The notes under the pieces were generated by a model that saw nothing but the letters and a program-made list of their open reading frames with translations, made no database searches and was not told the origin of the DNA. 64,000 bases of DNA from Leguminivora glycinivorella. Lineage: Eukaryota > Arthropoda > Insecta > Lepidoptera > Tortricidae. Shown piece by piece: positions 9,291 to 20,458 of this stretch; positions within the stretch are counted from its first letter, which is position 1, and every line of letters begins with the position of its first letter. The stretch is taken from NCBI RefSeq assembly GCF_023078275.1, contig NC_062990.1, positions 14,585,549-14,649,548 on the forward strand, read 5' to 3'. The position numbers and the translations under genes are program-made.

Positions 9291-10068
9291 AGGCTTGTGT
9301 CCACAGATGTCATATATACCATAGATCAAGCAAACGTATCTACTTAGCGTGTCAAATGAACTCAGTGAAATCCACTGAGTTGTCCGTCTTTACTCGCAGC
9401 TTGCAGCTTTCGGGCGTCAATTTTTGTAAGTTGAAGTCAACCAAAACATAAAAAATGCCTCGTTACGTGATATTCAATTGCAACAACACAAAAATTATGA
9501 ACAATCAAGAGCCTGAGACATATTTAAAATTACAGGCAAGAATCAACTTCAGTACAAAATTTGACACGCTCGGCCCCTATACAAATATATGAATTTGTTT
9601 CTTCTATCTAAATTAAGTTCTGTGCTTGTGTCGTTCACGAACTATGAACTGTTAGGAATAAAATCCCATCAATGACCGAAATGAACTGAATCTTTCCGTG
9701 GTCTGAGAATCGGTCTTTGCTCATTAAGTTTAGTATAGGATATGCGAGCGCGAGCGGTATGGATCGAGAACGAATGTGTGACTGCGCCGACCGAGAGCGA
9801 GAGCTACTTAGCAGAGCAACAAAAAAAGTCAAGTTTTCATATTAAACTTCGGTTACTTACAACCTTTCGGCCCGGAATGTTACTATCTGTGGACTATTCG
9901 TATCATTTTGACACTATTCGGTCCCATTCGTTCTGATCTTTCCGACCGCAGTGGTCGCTGGTCTGGCTGAACTAAATGAGCAAAAGACCTAAAAGAGCGA
10001 ACTAGTTCGTGGGAGCGATTGAACGAGATCGGAGCGCTCCGATCAACGAACGAAACGGCACAAGCCTA
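9291..10068 (+). mobile_element. MULE-like MITE with 9-bp TSD, interrupted
   Basis: Ends AGGCTTGTG...CACAAGCCTA form inverted termini, flanked by TATTTTACT (9282-9290) and TATTTTACC (10069-10077), a 9-bp target duplication with one mismatch. A near-identical inverted copy at 58896-59343 has a perfect 9-bp duplication. The 9-bp duplication suggests Mutator-like transposition, but no transposase is encoded. A P-like MITE is inserted at 9302-9624. The body has many GATCGGAGCGCTCCGATC-type palindromes. A diverged relative lies at about 30785-31208. Confidence 0.75.
9302..9624 (+). mobile_element. P-like MITE, 8-bp TSD CTTGTGTC
   Basis: CACAGATGTC...TTCTGTG ends give a short CACAGA/TCTGTG inverted terminus. 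It is flanked by an exact 8-bp duplication (9294-9301 and 9625-9632). The second copy at 19743-20042 has its own exact 8-bp duplication. A small frame starting MPRYVIFNCNNTK (from 9455) resembles the start of a THAP zinc finger but lacks the first Cys. P superfamily is an inference from the 8-bp TSD and that frame; hAT is the alternative. Confidence 0.75.
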
Positions 10069-10077
10069 TATTTTACC

Positions 10078-10467
10078 TATAATAACTTTTGAATGTATTG
10101 TAACATAACGATAGCGAAAAAGTCTAATTTACAAACACCAAAATTTTAACACCACTTTCACCTCCTACGTTTTTTAAACTGTTATTTTTATTAAATAGGT
10201 ATTCAGAATTTTCAACGTCTCATATTTAAAATTACAAATCAAAATTTTTATACGACATTTGGATTTTAAAAACAAAGATACCTAAATTTTTTATCTTTGT
10301 ATGGAGATTCGACCGATCCGCGCGGCCCGGCTCATACAAAAGTGAAAATTTTTTTTGCGAAAAAAAAAAATTTTCTTCTACTTTTTCCTGATAAGAATAC
10401 GATACTGAGTACGCCCTTAAACGGATCACCACCATTTTTGTTACACTCTGTATATTATTGACTATAT
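10078..10467. other. AT-rich intergenic DNA
   Basis: No supported gene. The stretch around 10300-10380 resembles a dispersed repeat (GACCGATCCGCGCGGCCCGG) but shows no boundary. Confidence 0.4.
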
Positions 10468-10580
10468 AAACTGACCAACGTTTCAGGGACGGCGTTGTCC
10501 CTGTGGTCTCGGAGAAGACTGGCTTGAAAATCACCGAAACCACGGGACAACGCCGTCCCTGAAACGTTGGAGGTCAGTTT
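10468..10580. repeat. Foldback with GAAACGTTGG stem-loop arms
   Basis: AAACTGACCAACGTTTCAGG... and ...CCTGAAACGTTGGAGGTCAG are inverted arms of ~40 bp around a 30-nt centre. Each arm contains GGGAC-AACGCC-GTCCC directly before (T)GAAACGTTGG. The same stem-loop plus GAAACGTYGG occurs at 27839-27875, 43816-43851, 44640-44681 and 55093-55130. Confidence 0.8.
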
Positions 10581-11045
10581 AATATGTAGTCATTCGCAAT
10601 TAAGTCCCGATTTTTAAAATAATTATGTGTAATAATCGTGAAAGGTTAAATAATTTGAAATCAATAGACTTTTTAGATTTGTAAAAATATATAAATATTT
10701 TTTTTAAGTATCGAATTTTAAATAACATTAAAATAACTAACAATCTATTGAACTTCATTATTAATAATAATCAAATCTTTCACTCTCCCTACTTCCTCCC
10801 ATACTTCACATCGATCAATATCCGCAATATTCATTACCATACTTCCAACTTCCCCCAACCAACTTTACCCAGCATCCCCATTCCTAACAAATCTCGGCAT
10901 CTAAGCACCTGCTTATACCTTCCATTTCTCCTAACACACTCATAAACATATTTTTCCTCCCCGGACTTAATTCCCTACACCAACAATTTGAAAAAGTCTT
11001 AAGTAACATTTCCCTACACCAGTAATGTTAGAAAGTAATATAGAA
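10581..11045. other. AT- and C-rich intergenic DNA
   Basis: 10740-10960 is unusually pyrimidine-rich on the + strand (many CCTCCC and CCAACC runs). No gene. Confidence 0.35.
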
Positions 11046-11109
11046 AATGTGGCTTTATCGATCACTGAATCCGAATACAGAACTTACTATAAAAATTTCG
11101 ATAGGAGGC
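11046..11109 (+). pseudogene. Possible Copia RNase H scrap
   Basis: Encodes NVALSITESEYRTYYKN, close to the VALSxTESEY signature at the start of RNase H in Ty1/Copia Pol. Too short for certainty. A second, better-matching scrap lies at 11806-11950. Confidence 0.35.
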
Positions 11110-11390
11110 AAACGAACAGGTCGCCTGATAAGCGATCACTGCTACACATGGACACCCGAAACACCAGAAGGTGCGTTGCTGGGTTTTAAGATGGGTGTAC
11201 GCGTTCTTGGCCCCGACGGAAGATCAGCGTTGGCCCTCCCAGGCTAACACCATGCTGAGTCGGGACCATTTCGTGGCAATTATTATGTATGTACCTATAT
11301 TTTTGTGTTGTGTAAATAATTTCTGTTTTCACTTGTCACGAATAAATGATTTCTATTCTATTCTATTCTATTCTATTCTATTCTATTCTT
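11110..11390 (+). repeat. Dispersed repeat with (TTCTA)n tail
   Basis: Starts near AGGTCGCCTGATAAGCGATC, contains CATGGACACCCGAAACACCAG, and ends in eight TTCTA units (about 11350-11389) after AATAAATGATT. Related minus-strand tail sequence with (AGAAT)n is at 20280-20460. It looks like a LINE/SINE 3' region. Confidence 0.65.
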
Positions 11391-11805
11391 GAAGGTCGTA
11401 TTGAAGGGGAAATGTGGCGCTATCAATAATATAAGAATTCCCTAAACCAATATTCTGAAAAACGTCTTCAGCAACGATTCAAATATAAGAACGAAGAGGA
11501 ATACAGCACTAAGTTATGTGAAACCAATGGTTTGAAATATTGTAATAAACTAAATGTAAATACGCACGTAATTTTAAATTACCAATAAATTATTATGAAT
11601 TATGAATTATTATTATGAATTAATTATGAATTATGTGGTGTTAATAAGCCCATCTATAATAATAAAAGATCTTAAGTACCCAAATTTTTATATTGTATAT
11701 TGAATACGAAATCAGAAAAAGCGATACTGAAATAAAATCCTGAGCATTGCTTTAGTTTTATACAGATATTATACTCAATAGGTTAAAATAACTAAAATAC
11801 CACTG

Positions 11806-11950
11806 CAACAGTACCAAATTGTCACATTTTGGAAGTCAAAATGAAGTGCTAGACAATTTGTATGAAAGTGTGGCGTTATCCAATACAGAAGCAGAATATA
11901 CAGCCAATTCCAAGTACCTTCGTCGTCTTGCATCTCTGTCTACTAGTGTG
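11806..11950 (+). pseudogene. Ty1/Copia RNase H fragment
   Basis: A frame containing SVALSNTEAEYTANSKYLRR matches the Copia RNase H start (S-V-A-L-S-x-T-E-A-E-Y). It is broken by a stop just downstream, and no RT or integrase is nearby, so it is a relic. Confidence 0.5.
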
Positions 11951-11959
11951 TTTATACAA

Positions 11960-13590
11960 AAAGTCTGACAGGGAGGCAATATGTCGATTCGCGGTAGGCC
12001 CTCAGAATATACGAGCCAATATAACTTTGGGAGATAAATTTCACAACTTTTACGAATAGCGCTAGGGACTGCGGAGATTTGACACTAACTTCGGGCATTG
12101 GTGTGTGCAGGTAAATTAATGATGTAGGGAGAGAATTGAAGGGAACTGAATAGTGTTGATAATGTAGAAAAGATACTTTTGCTCTTGATTCTACCAAGCT
12201 TTTATTCAACTTACCTAGTTAGTATGTTAGTTTGGGTCAAAACGTAAAAGTTAAATTGAACCCACTTCCCGGTTTTCGAATGAGCTGAAATTTTGCGCAC
12301 ATATGTATAACACGTGACAATGCAATATTATGGTATCATGGAGGCTGACCTGATGATGGAGCAGAAAGGTCATAGGAACTCTGTTATGAAACGTCGTATC
12401 CCCATCGAGTAAGGGGTTTTTAGTAACGTCTCAGAGAGCAGTAGATGACTATTGAAAGAAAGGTACAGTCCGCGAAAAAGGCTTGTGCCAAAAATGTTTT
12501 TTTTTTTTGCAAAAAAACTTATTGAATTATAATAATAATTGTAAAGGAGACTACTCATATGGATTCTGGAGCACTATTAAAATGACTTTCTGGTGCATTT
12601 AGATTTGGATATAGATGCCTAAATAAAATACAAGAACCGAATAGGGAGATAATTACTAACTTACAATGAAATACTATTTGCACGCGATTTAGTCTGCGTG
12701 GAACACAGTGCTTCTCCTTAGTAATCTAATTTCGGAGTTAAATCCAGATACTTTGCCAAGATAAAAGCTAGCTTATGTCCTTCGACGAGACTATTGCTAT
12801 TTCTGCTTTAAATTGTAATTAAATCAGTTCAGTTATTTAAGATTAAAGAGGTAACACATAGACAGGCATATTTTTATACTATTAGCCTAGATGCATCAAT
12901 GGTTGTCAAACGATTTCCAGTGTACCCAAACTTGGACCAGCCAAATGCCAGCCATATCTCGCTTTCCATTTGGCTTTGAGCTCCCGATGAGATTTTAATT
13001 GATTTCCTCGTATAATTGCCACCATTACGCGGAATGAGAATCGATGAAACTTTGAGAGTCGCTGTTATGTAAGCGATCCGGTTATCTTCGAATGTATAGT
13101 TGCTTGTAATGTTTTCGGATAGCAAAAACTATATCAAGAAAAAAAAATACAAAAGTTGATTATTGAAAATCAGCGTCTTGGCTTGCCGTGGTAATATGCA
13201 CAGTGGAATCTCATTTAGCATCTAGTTTGTGTTGTATATGTATATATCTATGTTATATTTGTCCTATTTGATTTTAAATAAAGTGTATCCTATTCTATGT
13301 GAATTTATAATAATTTCTGTAGAGTGAGATCCATTTGGAAAATTTACTAAATTATGTTATAGCTCTCAAAAATTGGTTAAGATGTTAGGTATAGTTCATA
13401 AATTATACTTAATATTCTTTATTACACAGCTCGTACAAAGATTTGTAACATAAATAAAAAAACATATCTACAGATAGCAGAATTTTTCACAAGATGTAGG
13501 AGGAAAATTAGTGGTCAAGTTGCCGGACATAACTTTAAAAAAGCTAAACTAAAGTACCAAAGAGAGTGACTAGAGACCCAATTAAAATTT
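11960..13590. other. Intergenic DNA with minor repeat remnants
   Basis: No gene. Positions 13160-13300 share a block with 36220-36380 (GAAAATCAGCG...TTGCCGTGG...GTTATATTTGTCC...AAATAAA), a dispersed 3' tail ending in (ATTCT)n at the second site. Confidence 0.45.
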
Positions 13591-13594
13591 TGAA

Positions 13595-14150
13595 AAACCC
13601 CCGACTGCGACGTACTGGACCGACCGATTTTCATGAAACATGGCTAAGAACACTCCCGACTAACTCAGCTTTCAGACAAAAAAAAAACTAAATCTAAATC
13701 GGTTCATCCGTTCGGGAGCTACGATGCCACAGACAGACACACAAACATGCAGACAAACAGACAGACAGACAGACCGATAGACAGACAGATAGACAGACAG
13801 ACAGATAGACCGACAGACAGACAGACAGACACGTCAAACTTATACGTTTAACTTGACGACCGGTCTGGCTCAGTCGGTAGTGACCCTGCCTGCTAAGCCG
13901 CGGTCCTGGGTTCGAATCCCGGTAAGGGCATTTATTTGTGTGATGAGTACAGATATTTGTTCCTGAGTCATGGATGTTATCTATGTATATAAGTATGTAT
14001 TTATCTATTTAAGTATGTATATGGTCGCTTAGCACTCATAGTACAAGCTTTGCTTAGTTTGGGGCTAAGTTGATCTGTGTAAGGTGTCCCCAATATTTAT
14101 TTATTTATTTATTTTATTTATAATACCCCGTTGTTTTTGCGTCAGGGGTT
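13595..14150 (+). repeat. Dispersed repeat with GACA microsatellite, interrupted by SINE
   Basis: Signature: TTTTGAAAAACCCCCGACTGCG, then ATGAAACATGGCTAAGAACA, TCCGTTCGGGAGCTACGATG, a CAGA/GACA run, and finally CACCCCGT-CGTTTTTGCGTCGGGG. The final block here (14125-14150) is separated from the rest by a SINE at 13855-14122. Other copies: 18001-18150, 32198-32440 (-), 60060-60205 and 61255-61475. Confidence 0.75.
13855..14122 (+). mobile_element. tRNA-headed SINE, A family (tail type 1)
   Basis: GACGACCGGTCTGGCTCAGTCGG head with a pol III A-box-like TGGCTCAGTCGG and B-box GGTTCGAATCC. Then GTGATGAG..CAGATATTTGTTCCTGAGTCATGG, a type-1 tail (ACAAGCTTTGCTTAGTTTGGGGC) and a TATTTATTTATTT end. Intact head-to-tail copy nested in another repeat. 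Confidence 0.85.
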
Positions 14151-15530
14151 TCTTCCAGGCAATCTTAAGCTATCGCAATGCGTACTTGAATTGAAGTTGA
14201 AACTGCCTCACGTAATGAAATCCCCATATCCAGGAGTTTGCTTATTAAAGGCATTTGAAGCAGTAAGCAAACTCCATGGCCTATTGGTCGTTAATGTTTG
14301 CTCAACCTCAATGCAATGCTCAACGTATTTCCGTTTGCCAAATACTGGGATTTAGAACCTGATGCGTATTATCGTATTTGGCTTTGAAGACCCCTGGGGT
14401 CCAAAATTTCACCCGTTTTCCTCCCGTGGGTATCGTAGAAGTCGACTAGATGGACTAGCAACCCGGCATTGCAACATCAAAATTTCGTTTTCTTTCAACT
14501 CCCTAATTGCTTAAAGTGGCACTGAAACTTGAGCAAATTCATGCGCTCTTCCTACCCCTTTTGGGAATACATGCGTGAGTTTATGAATGTATATTATACA
14601 AGTATATTCTTTTAGGATATCACACCTCGCAGATTTGCCATATATCTATGGGAGAGTAAAGTTTTATAGCGGAGTTGGTACTATAATAATATAAAAAGTT
14701 GTTCGGTATGACCTTTATAAGTAATCCTATAAATTATTATACATTACTAAATAAATACTTAACGCACGAAGTCACAGGAAAAGACTAGTCTTTGATAAAA
14801 ATGAGATAACGGATAAAATATTTTCGCAACGTTTCAAAACGGCTGTGACGGAACCCAAATTGAATTTGGATCTCGGACAACTTCATATTTATCAAATTCT
14901 GAGCAAATAAGTCAAACGTCAATACTTCGTGACTTGCACACAAAATATTAAATTACAGAAGTTGATCTCCGATATTCGATATTTATCTCAAATCTTATAA
15001 TTATTAAATGTTCATCAAAACATAAAGGCGCGGGTAGAGCACATGAAACTATTCAAGTTTCTGTGCCACTCTTTGCAAGTAAGGGGTTGAAAGAAAACCA
15101 AACTGTGACATTGCAGTGACAAATTGCCAGCCTCTCGCTTACGCCACAATTTAACCTATATCCCACTCAACTTCTACGACACCCACGGGAAGAAAAGGGG
15201 TGGTGAAATTCTTAACTCGTGGGCCTCGGGGCTTTTTTTATATTGGTAAGTTACACACCTGTTATACACCTGACTAGAACCCATTTTGATGGCAACCTCC
15301 TCCACAAGAGTTAAGACCACTAACTAATTGAGACTAACAGATTTTTAGAAAAATCACTGAGATTTGATCTCAAAAAGGGCCTATTTATGCAAATTTTCGA
15401 TGATAGTTCCAAATGGTAGAGAATGCCTTAAGGCATTAAGTTCGCCATTTATACACTTTTTGAAAAATTGAAGAAGAATTAGTTAAATCCCTTGCTTCCA
15501 GATACTAAATTGTGACAAAACGTCAAGAAA
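14150..15530. other. Intergenic with dispersed-repeat copies
   Basis: Positions 14360-14600 (-) and 15020-15220 (+) are copies of the GGTAGGCAGAGCACATGAAAC family, including the CCCGTGGGTGTCGTAGAAGTC part. The rest shows no gene. Confidence 0.5.
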
Positions 15531-15649
15531 AGGGGCCGATTTTTGAGTCTCCCGGCGTTCGGATTCAGAAAATTGTCACTGAAAATAATAGCAATTCACC
15601 GTTTTCAACCGGTATTTTAGTGACAGTGAGGCTCAAAAATCGGCCCCCT
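15531..15649. repeat. Foldback element, GGGGCCGATTTTTGAG arms
   Basis: AGGGGCCGATTTTTGAGTCT and AGGCTCAAAAATCGGCCCC are inverted arms of ~20 bp closing a 119-bp unit. A weaker inner inversion uses GTCACTGAAAATA / TATTTTAGTGAC. Confidence 0.7.
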
Positions 15650-15954
15650 GCTTATAATTCTCTGTGGCATTTCCCGCTGTTTGCGATTCCCGTCCCGTCC
15701 CGCGAGTTATTTGGCCAGGTATTTTGCGTTAATAAAATGTGAACGTTTAGAATTTTAAGTCCGTATCTGTACTGTGCCAGCAAAACATGTTTTGAAGAGT
15801 TTCACGGTAGGCTTACAGAAAATGAGATATTAATGCGAATTTATAAGAACAGGAAAATCTCTGTTTTGTACATTTTATCAAAGACATATATAACTCCGTA
15901 TAGACAGATAAAGTCTAAGAAAAAAACGTACCTCAGTACCATACAGAAAAAGGT

Positions 15955-16160
15955 AAATGGCATTATACCTTTGGGGTACGCTCAGCTAGATGGCGCTAAT
16001 ATTAATATTTGACATTTTAAAACATATCAAGCTAAGAATATGGGCCAAATTGTCTAAACTGAGGTTCAAAAGTTTTACGCCTGTGTCAAGAGATGGCAGT
16101 CTATGCACTGTGATTACACATTTTACTTCGACAGTAACTCTCTATGATACTCGTTCCTCT
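15955..16160 (+). repeat. Dispersed repeat, inverted copy at 25565-25760
   Basis: TTTGGGGTACGCTCAGCTAG...GACATTTTAA...ATATCAAGCTAA...TTACTTCGACAGTAACTCTC is matched in reverse at 25565-25760 with about 85-90% identity by eye. Short frames in it are not meaningful. Confidence 0.7.
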
Positions 16161-16471
16161 TTGATTTTATGTAGACATGAGCAGGGTATTTTTTAGATCA
16201 AGAGTGAATAGACATCTTTTAAGTAATAGTATGTTATTTAATTCATTTAGCCAGATTTCGAAACCGACGAGCGTGTATGAGAAACGTTATGAAAGTGTGT
16301 GAAGCGAAAGTGGTTTGTCAGGATCGTAGTAAATGGAAATCCGTGATCTCTGCCTACCCCTCTGGGAAACAGGCGTAATTGTATGTATGTATGTTAGCCA
16401 GATTTTGTGCTTTTTATTTGATTAAAAAAGAATTTATAGTCATTTTATCACGTTCTAAAGAACAAATATAA

Positions 16472-17319
16472 CCCTTAACCACCTACCTCCCGTCTCACAG
16501 ACACCTTCAAACTTAAAAATTTTAATATACCTAAAAGCGGGCGGCCGAGGAACGTCTCTGTCCTTGTACCTTCCCCCCACCTGCCTCAGTGCCGCGTCGC
16601 CGCTCGCCGAGGTCAGTCGTGCACGCGTTTAGATTTGGTGAGTACATCTTTGCCGCCAACCGTCCGTGAGACGGGTGGTAGGAGACTATGTAATTTTTCT
16701 TAGGGGTCCAGGAGACGGGTGGTAGGAGGTTACGTAATTATGGATTCTTATTTTCGTCACAACCGATTGATCTAGTAGTGCTGAAGAACGGTTGGAAACA
16801 CGAAAAACCTGCTCTACTTGCGACCCGACGAAAAAACGCAGAACCCAATACATGTGCTTCGAATGCAAAAAACCAATTTTCCTTGAATGCTCCCACAAAT
16901 TGTGCATTCACTGCCGCGAAAGACAGTAACAAGGTGGCCTGCAATTTTATTAAAATATTAGAATTTTCATTGTGATAACGTATTAATTAGTTTGGTTAAT
17001 TAGTCAATAACAAAAAATAATTAGTTAGAGTTTAATAAAAAGTGATTTTTTAAGTTGATCTCATGTTCCAAAGAACTTAAAGTTTTAAGACTGAAATTAA
17101 GGGCTGTTGATCATGATATTAGAAGAAATATGTTATGTTAATTATTTTTAATAATATTATTACATAAATAAATAATTGGACTTGTATATATTGTTGTTTT
17201 TATTACAAATAACCTATATGATCCATAATATTTAATATATAAGGGCGATATTACGTACCCGTCCACGAGACGGGAGGTAGGAGGTTGTGTGAGTCAAATA
17301 GTAGGTAGGTAGTTAAGGG
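16472..17319 (+). mobile_element. Internally deleted piggyBac-like transposon
   Basis: Ends CCCTTAACCACCTACC... and ...GGTAGGTAGTTAAGGG are inverted, flanked by ATAA on both sides (16468-16471 and 17320-17323) instead of the usual TTAA. Subterminal copies of GAGACGGGTGGTAGGAG lie at about 16670-16686, 16712-16729 and 17267-17286, with an inverted one at 16479-16497. Inside is the C-terminal transposase fragment (16771-16929). The 5' part keeps a GC-rich leader-like stretch (16535-16660); the catalytic domain is deleted. Confidence 0.78.
16771..16929 (+). pseudogene. piggyBac transposase C-terminal cysteine-rich domain
   Basis: 52 codons after an in-frame TGA, ending TAA. The frame encodes RKTCSTCDPTKKRRTQYMC, then FECKKPIFLECSHKLCIHC: repeated C-x2-C pairs plus His, the zinc-binding tail that piggyBac transposases use to recognise their ends. 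The DDD catalytic core is missing. It lies between piggyBac-like inverted ends, which supports the call. Confidence 0.8.
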
Positions 17320-17323
17320 ATAA

Positions 17324-18000
17324 ATATGGCGCAGTCGCTAGGATATAAACTATAAGCACCGCATTATTGTTGATTTTATAGATATTTTGAGATACACATG
17401 ATGATTTAAAGATATTTTTTGTATTAACCAATTCAAGTATGTATGTATAGTTAAAATTAAGTTGAAACCCCTTTCTTTTTTTTCATTCTTAGTCTTGATA
17501 CACAAACGCAAATATTAATTAAATTTACGTCAATAATCACGTCTCTATAGTTAAAATTTATTAAAATAATAAATTTCAACATAATCTTTTTTTTCTATCT
17601 CAGTCATGATATACAAATACAAACATTAATTAAATTTATTTATTTGATGCCTCTTGTTAATAAGATTTCCTCCAACAGTACCAATTTGTATATTCCCTTT
17701 ATCCTCTCCAACCACATCATTACTGAACCTTAAACTACATAACTTCCCCCTTTGGGGTGGTAAGAAGGGGGAAGGGGGGGGGGCTAATGATAAACTGCAG
17801 AGATAGGCAAGCAATATATCTCGACGGAGGAATGAAAACAACGGAAAACGAAACCCTTATTAATGGTACAATTGGGTAGGGCTATGCCAAACGTATTGTT
17901 TCATTGGATTTGAAATTGGTTCGTTTTGTATTAAGTGGCACAAAAATCAAAGAGAGACTTATTTTTTTTTTGATATTTTTTTATCAATAACCATTTAAAA
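17324..18000. other. AT-rich intergenic DNA
   Basis: No gene. A GGGGGAAGGGGGGGGGGC run lies at about 17766-17783. Confidence 0.4.
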
Positions 18001-18150
18001 AAACCAAATCGGTTCATCCGTTCGGGAGCTACGATGCCACAGACAGACACATACACAGACAGACAAACAGAAAGACAGACAAACACACACACACAGACAG
18101 ACACGTCAAACTTATAACACCCCGTCGTTTTTGCGTCGGGGGTTAAAAAT

Positions 18151-19632
18151 TAAAGAACTAAAATCGTTTATTGAGGCAAAAACATTACAAGGATTAAAAC
18201 AGTGGTTCCCAAACTAGGCGGAGCCTGTATCTTAAGGCTGCTTTCAAAAAAAACGTCAAAATAATGTAAAATTGATAGTTTTAGTCGGTGAAATACTACA
18301 CTTTCCGTTATCCAATAGATTTATTTAATTCAAGTTCCAGTTAGAGCATCTTATTATCTTGATTTTTATAAGACTGGATTTTTGAAAACTAACTCACTAA
18401 ATTAATTATGAATTTTTCTCTAATGCACGTTTAGAAAAACGCACGTATAGAGCTGAATCAGTCGATCTTATTTGTAAAATTTGGACAATTTTGAATATTA
18501 AAACGGGTAAATTTATAATTCGTATATCCTGTACCACAATCATTTCAGACTAGATTTTTATTTTAAGTTTTTGAAAAAGAGTAAAATAGCCTAAGGCGAA
18601 TTCAATTTTTTTCAGAAATTACCTAAAATTAAGTGACAATTTCTTTGAAAATCTACATCACATCGAAGTAAGTTTTGTACTAAATTAATCTGCAACGTTT
18701 ACTTAAATTGCTGTTATGCCTTAGTGATTATACATTGCTATTATTGATTTTTGCCAATTTTTTTGAAAACGAGCCTTCACCGGTACAATTATTACCACTT
18801 TTGGACATTTTCTCATATTTTGTTAGACCAAGTAGAAAAGTCCTATAATGTGATATATATTTATAAACTACTCGCAAAGCCCTTTAATTTGATACCACAC
18901 ACGGTATGATCGAGCGCTCGGTTGCGATTTCACTATTTTTAACACGAAAGCCCTCTTAAGAGAAATACTATAATTATAATCGTATATTATTACTAAAAAA
19001 TGAGGATCGTATTCGATGCAAGCCTTTCGTGATTATCGGGTACACTTTCTCTTTTATTTTTTTAGAATTCTATATTTAAAAAAAAAAGACGTTTTAATAA
19101 GTATTTTGAATATTTTTCCGTAACTTATTGCGAATTTTGTATCCTGATTAATGCAGGGCTGTCACAATAGAACTGAAGTCGCACTGTTTTTGAATTTAAA
19201 GGTAATAATCTTAGAACGAGTTGAAAAAATCAGCAGCTACAAAATATGTCGTGTAAATTAGGTAGTCACTTAAACGCACTTTTTGAATAAAAATCTTCGA
19301 ATTTTCTTGTGCTTTATGGCTCATGTCTCAATAATTTGACAAATGACTGTCGATTCGACAAAATTAAAAAAAAATCCATAAAAAAAATTACCGATCGTAG
19401 AAAACCAATTAATAAAGGTGACAACCCTAAACCTGGCATAGGGCTGCCCAGATCAGATCCTTTGTTTCAAAGTTATGTTACAATGCGCGAAATATGGTTA
19501 TTGTTAAGGAATACTATCTTTATTATTTACTTCCAGTTTTGTGGCCTTGTGCTGAAAAATTTTATCATAATTACGAGTATGTTCGAAGGAAAGAAAATGT
19601 GTTTGTGCATAATATTGTAGTATAGAGGTATA
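18151..19632. other. AT-rich DNA with one dispersed repeat
   Basis: Positions 18830-18970 (GATACCACACACGGTATGAT, then CGAGCGCTCGGTTGCGATTTC) recur inverted at 63050-63185. The 103-codon frame 19309-19620 has no recognisable domain. Nothing else supported. Confidence 0.5.
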
Positions 19633-20104
19633 CTAGCTTTTGTCCCCTCCCCGCAGCTTCGCTCGCGCTAATTTCGAAAATTGCGGAATACTCCATACAA
19701 ACTTCCCCCCCCCCCCCATATACGGGAAAAGTAGCCTATATCCACAGATGTCATATATACCATAGATCAAGCAAACGTATCTACTTAGCGTGTCAAATGA
19801 ACTCAGTGAAATCGCAGCTTGCAGCTTTCGGGCGTCAATTTTTGTAAGTTGAAGTCAACCAAAACATAAAAAATGCCTCGTTACGTGATATTCAATTGCA
19901 ACAACACAAAAATTATGAACAATGAAGAGCCTGAGACATATTTAAAATTACAGGCAAGAATCAACTTCAGTACAAAATTTGACACGCTCGGCCCCTATAC
20001 AAATATATGAATTTGTTTCTTCTATCTAAATTAAGTTCTGTGCCTATATCTCTCTCCATCCCTTCAACTATCTCCACTTAAAAAAATCACGTCAAATGGT
20101 TAAA
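19633..20104 (-). mobile_element. Helitron fragment interrupted by P-like MITE
   Basis: Begins (3' end in reverse) CTAGCTTTTGTCCCC...GCAGCTTCGCTCGCG, followed by the family body AATTGCGGAATACTCCATACAAAC. It resumes after the MITE (20043) with CTCTCCATCCCTTCAACTATC and stops near 20104 without the 5' TC end. Confidence 0.7.
19743..20042 (+). mobile_element. P-like MITE, second copy, 8-bp TSD CCTATATC
   Basis: Near-identical to 9302-9624 except for one ~26-bp gap after GTGAAATC. Exact 8-bp duplication CCTATATC at 19735-19742 and 20043-20050. Inserted in a Helitron. The same short MPRYVIFNC frame is present. Confidence 0.8.
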
Positions 20105-20108
20105 GACT

Positions 20109-20252
20109 AACACCCTTATTCATAAACGTACACTAAAGTTATCCAGCCGATAAAGTTCGTTTGTCCCTTTCTATCACACCAATACGTCGGAAAGGGACAA
20201 ACGAACTTTATCGGCTTGATAACTTTAGTGTACGTTTATGAATAACGGGGTT
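20109..20252. repeat. Near-perfect foldback MITE (TTATTCATAAACG)
   Basis: CTTATTCATAAACGTACACT...TCGTTTGTCCCTTTC is mirrored by GAAAGGGACAAACGAAC...AGTGTACGTTTATGAATAA. Arms are ~60 bp with a ~20-nt centre. A relative is inserted in the SINE at 56675-56798. Confidence 0.85.
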
Positions 20253-20274
20253 AATAATGTAAAAGTACGAAGAA

Positions 20275-20458
20275 TATTTAGAATAGAATAGAATAGAATA
20301 GAATAAATTTTATTCGTAAACACACAAAAGAGAAAAATATTACAAATAGGAACACATAAAAACGAGAAGGTGCCACGAAATGGTTTAACCTCAGCATATT
20401 GCTGGCGACTTCCAGCGCTGATCTTCCGGTTAAACCATTTAGTGAAAGTATACATTTT
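20275..20458 (-). repeat. (AGAAT)n-tailed dispersed repeat
   Basis: Five AGAAT units, then AAATTTTATTCG and GTGCCACGAAATGGTTTAAC, reverse of the 3' end at 11230-11390. Truncated. Confidence 0.6.
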
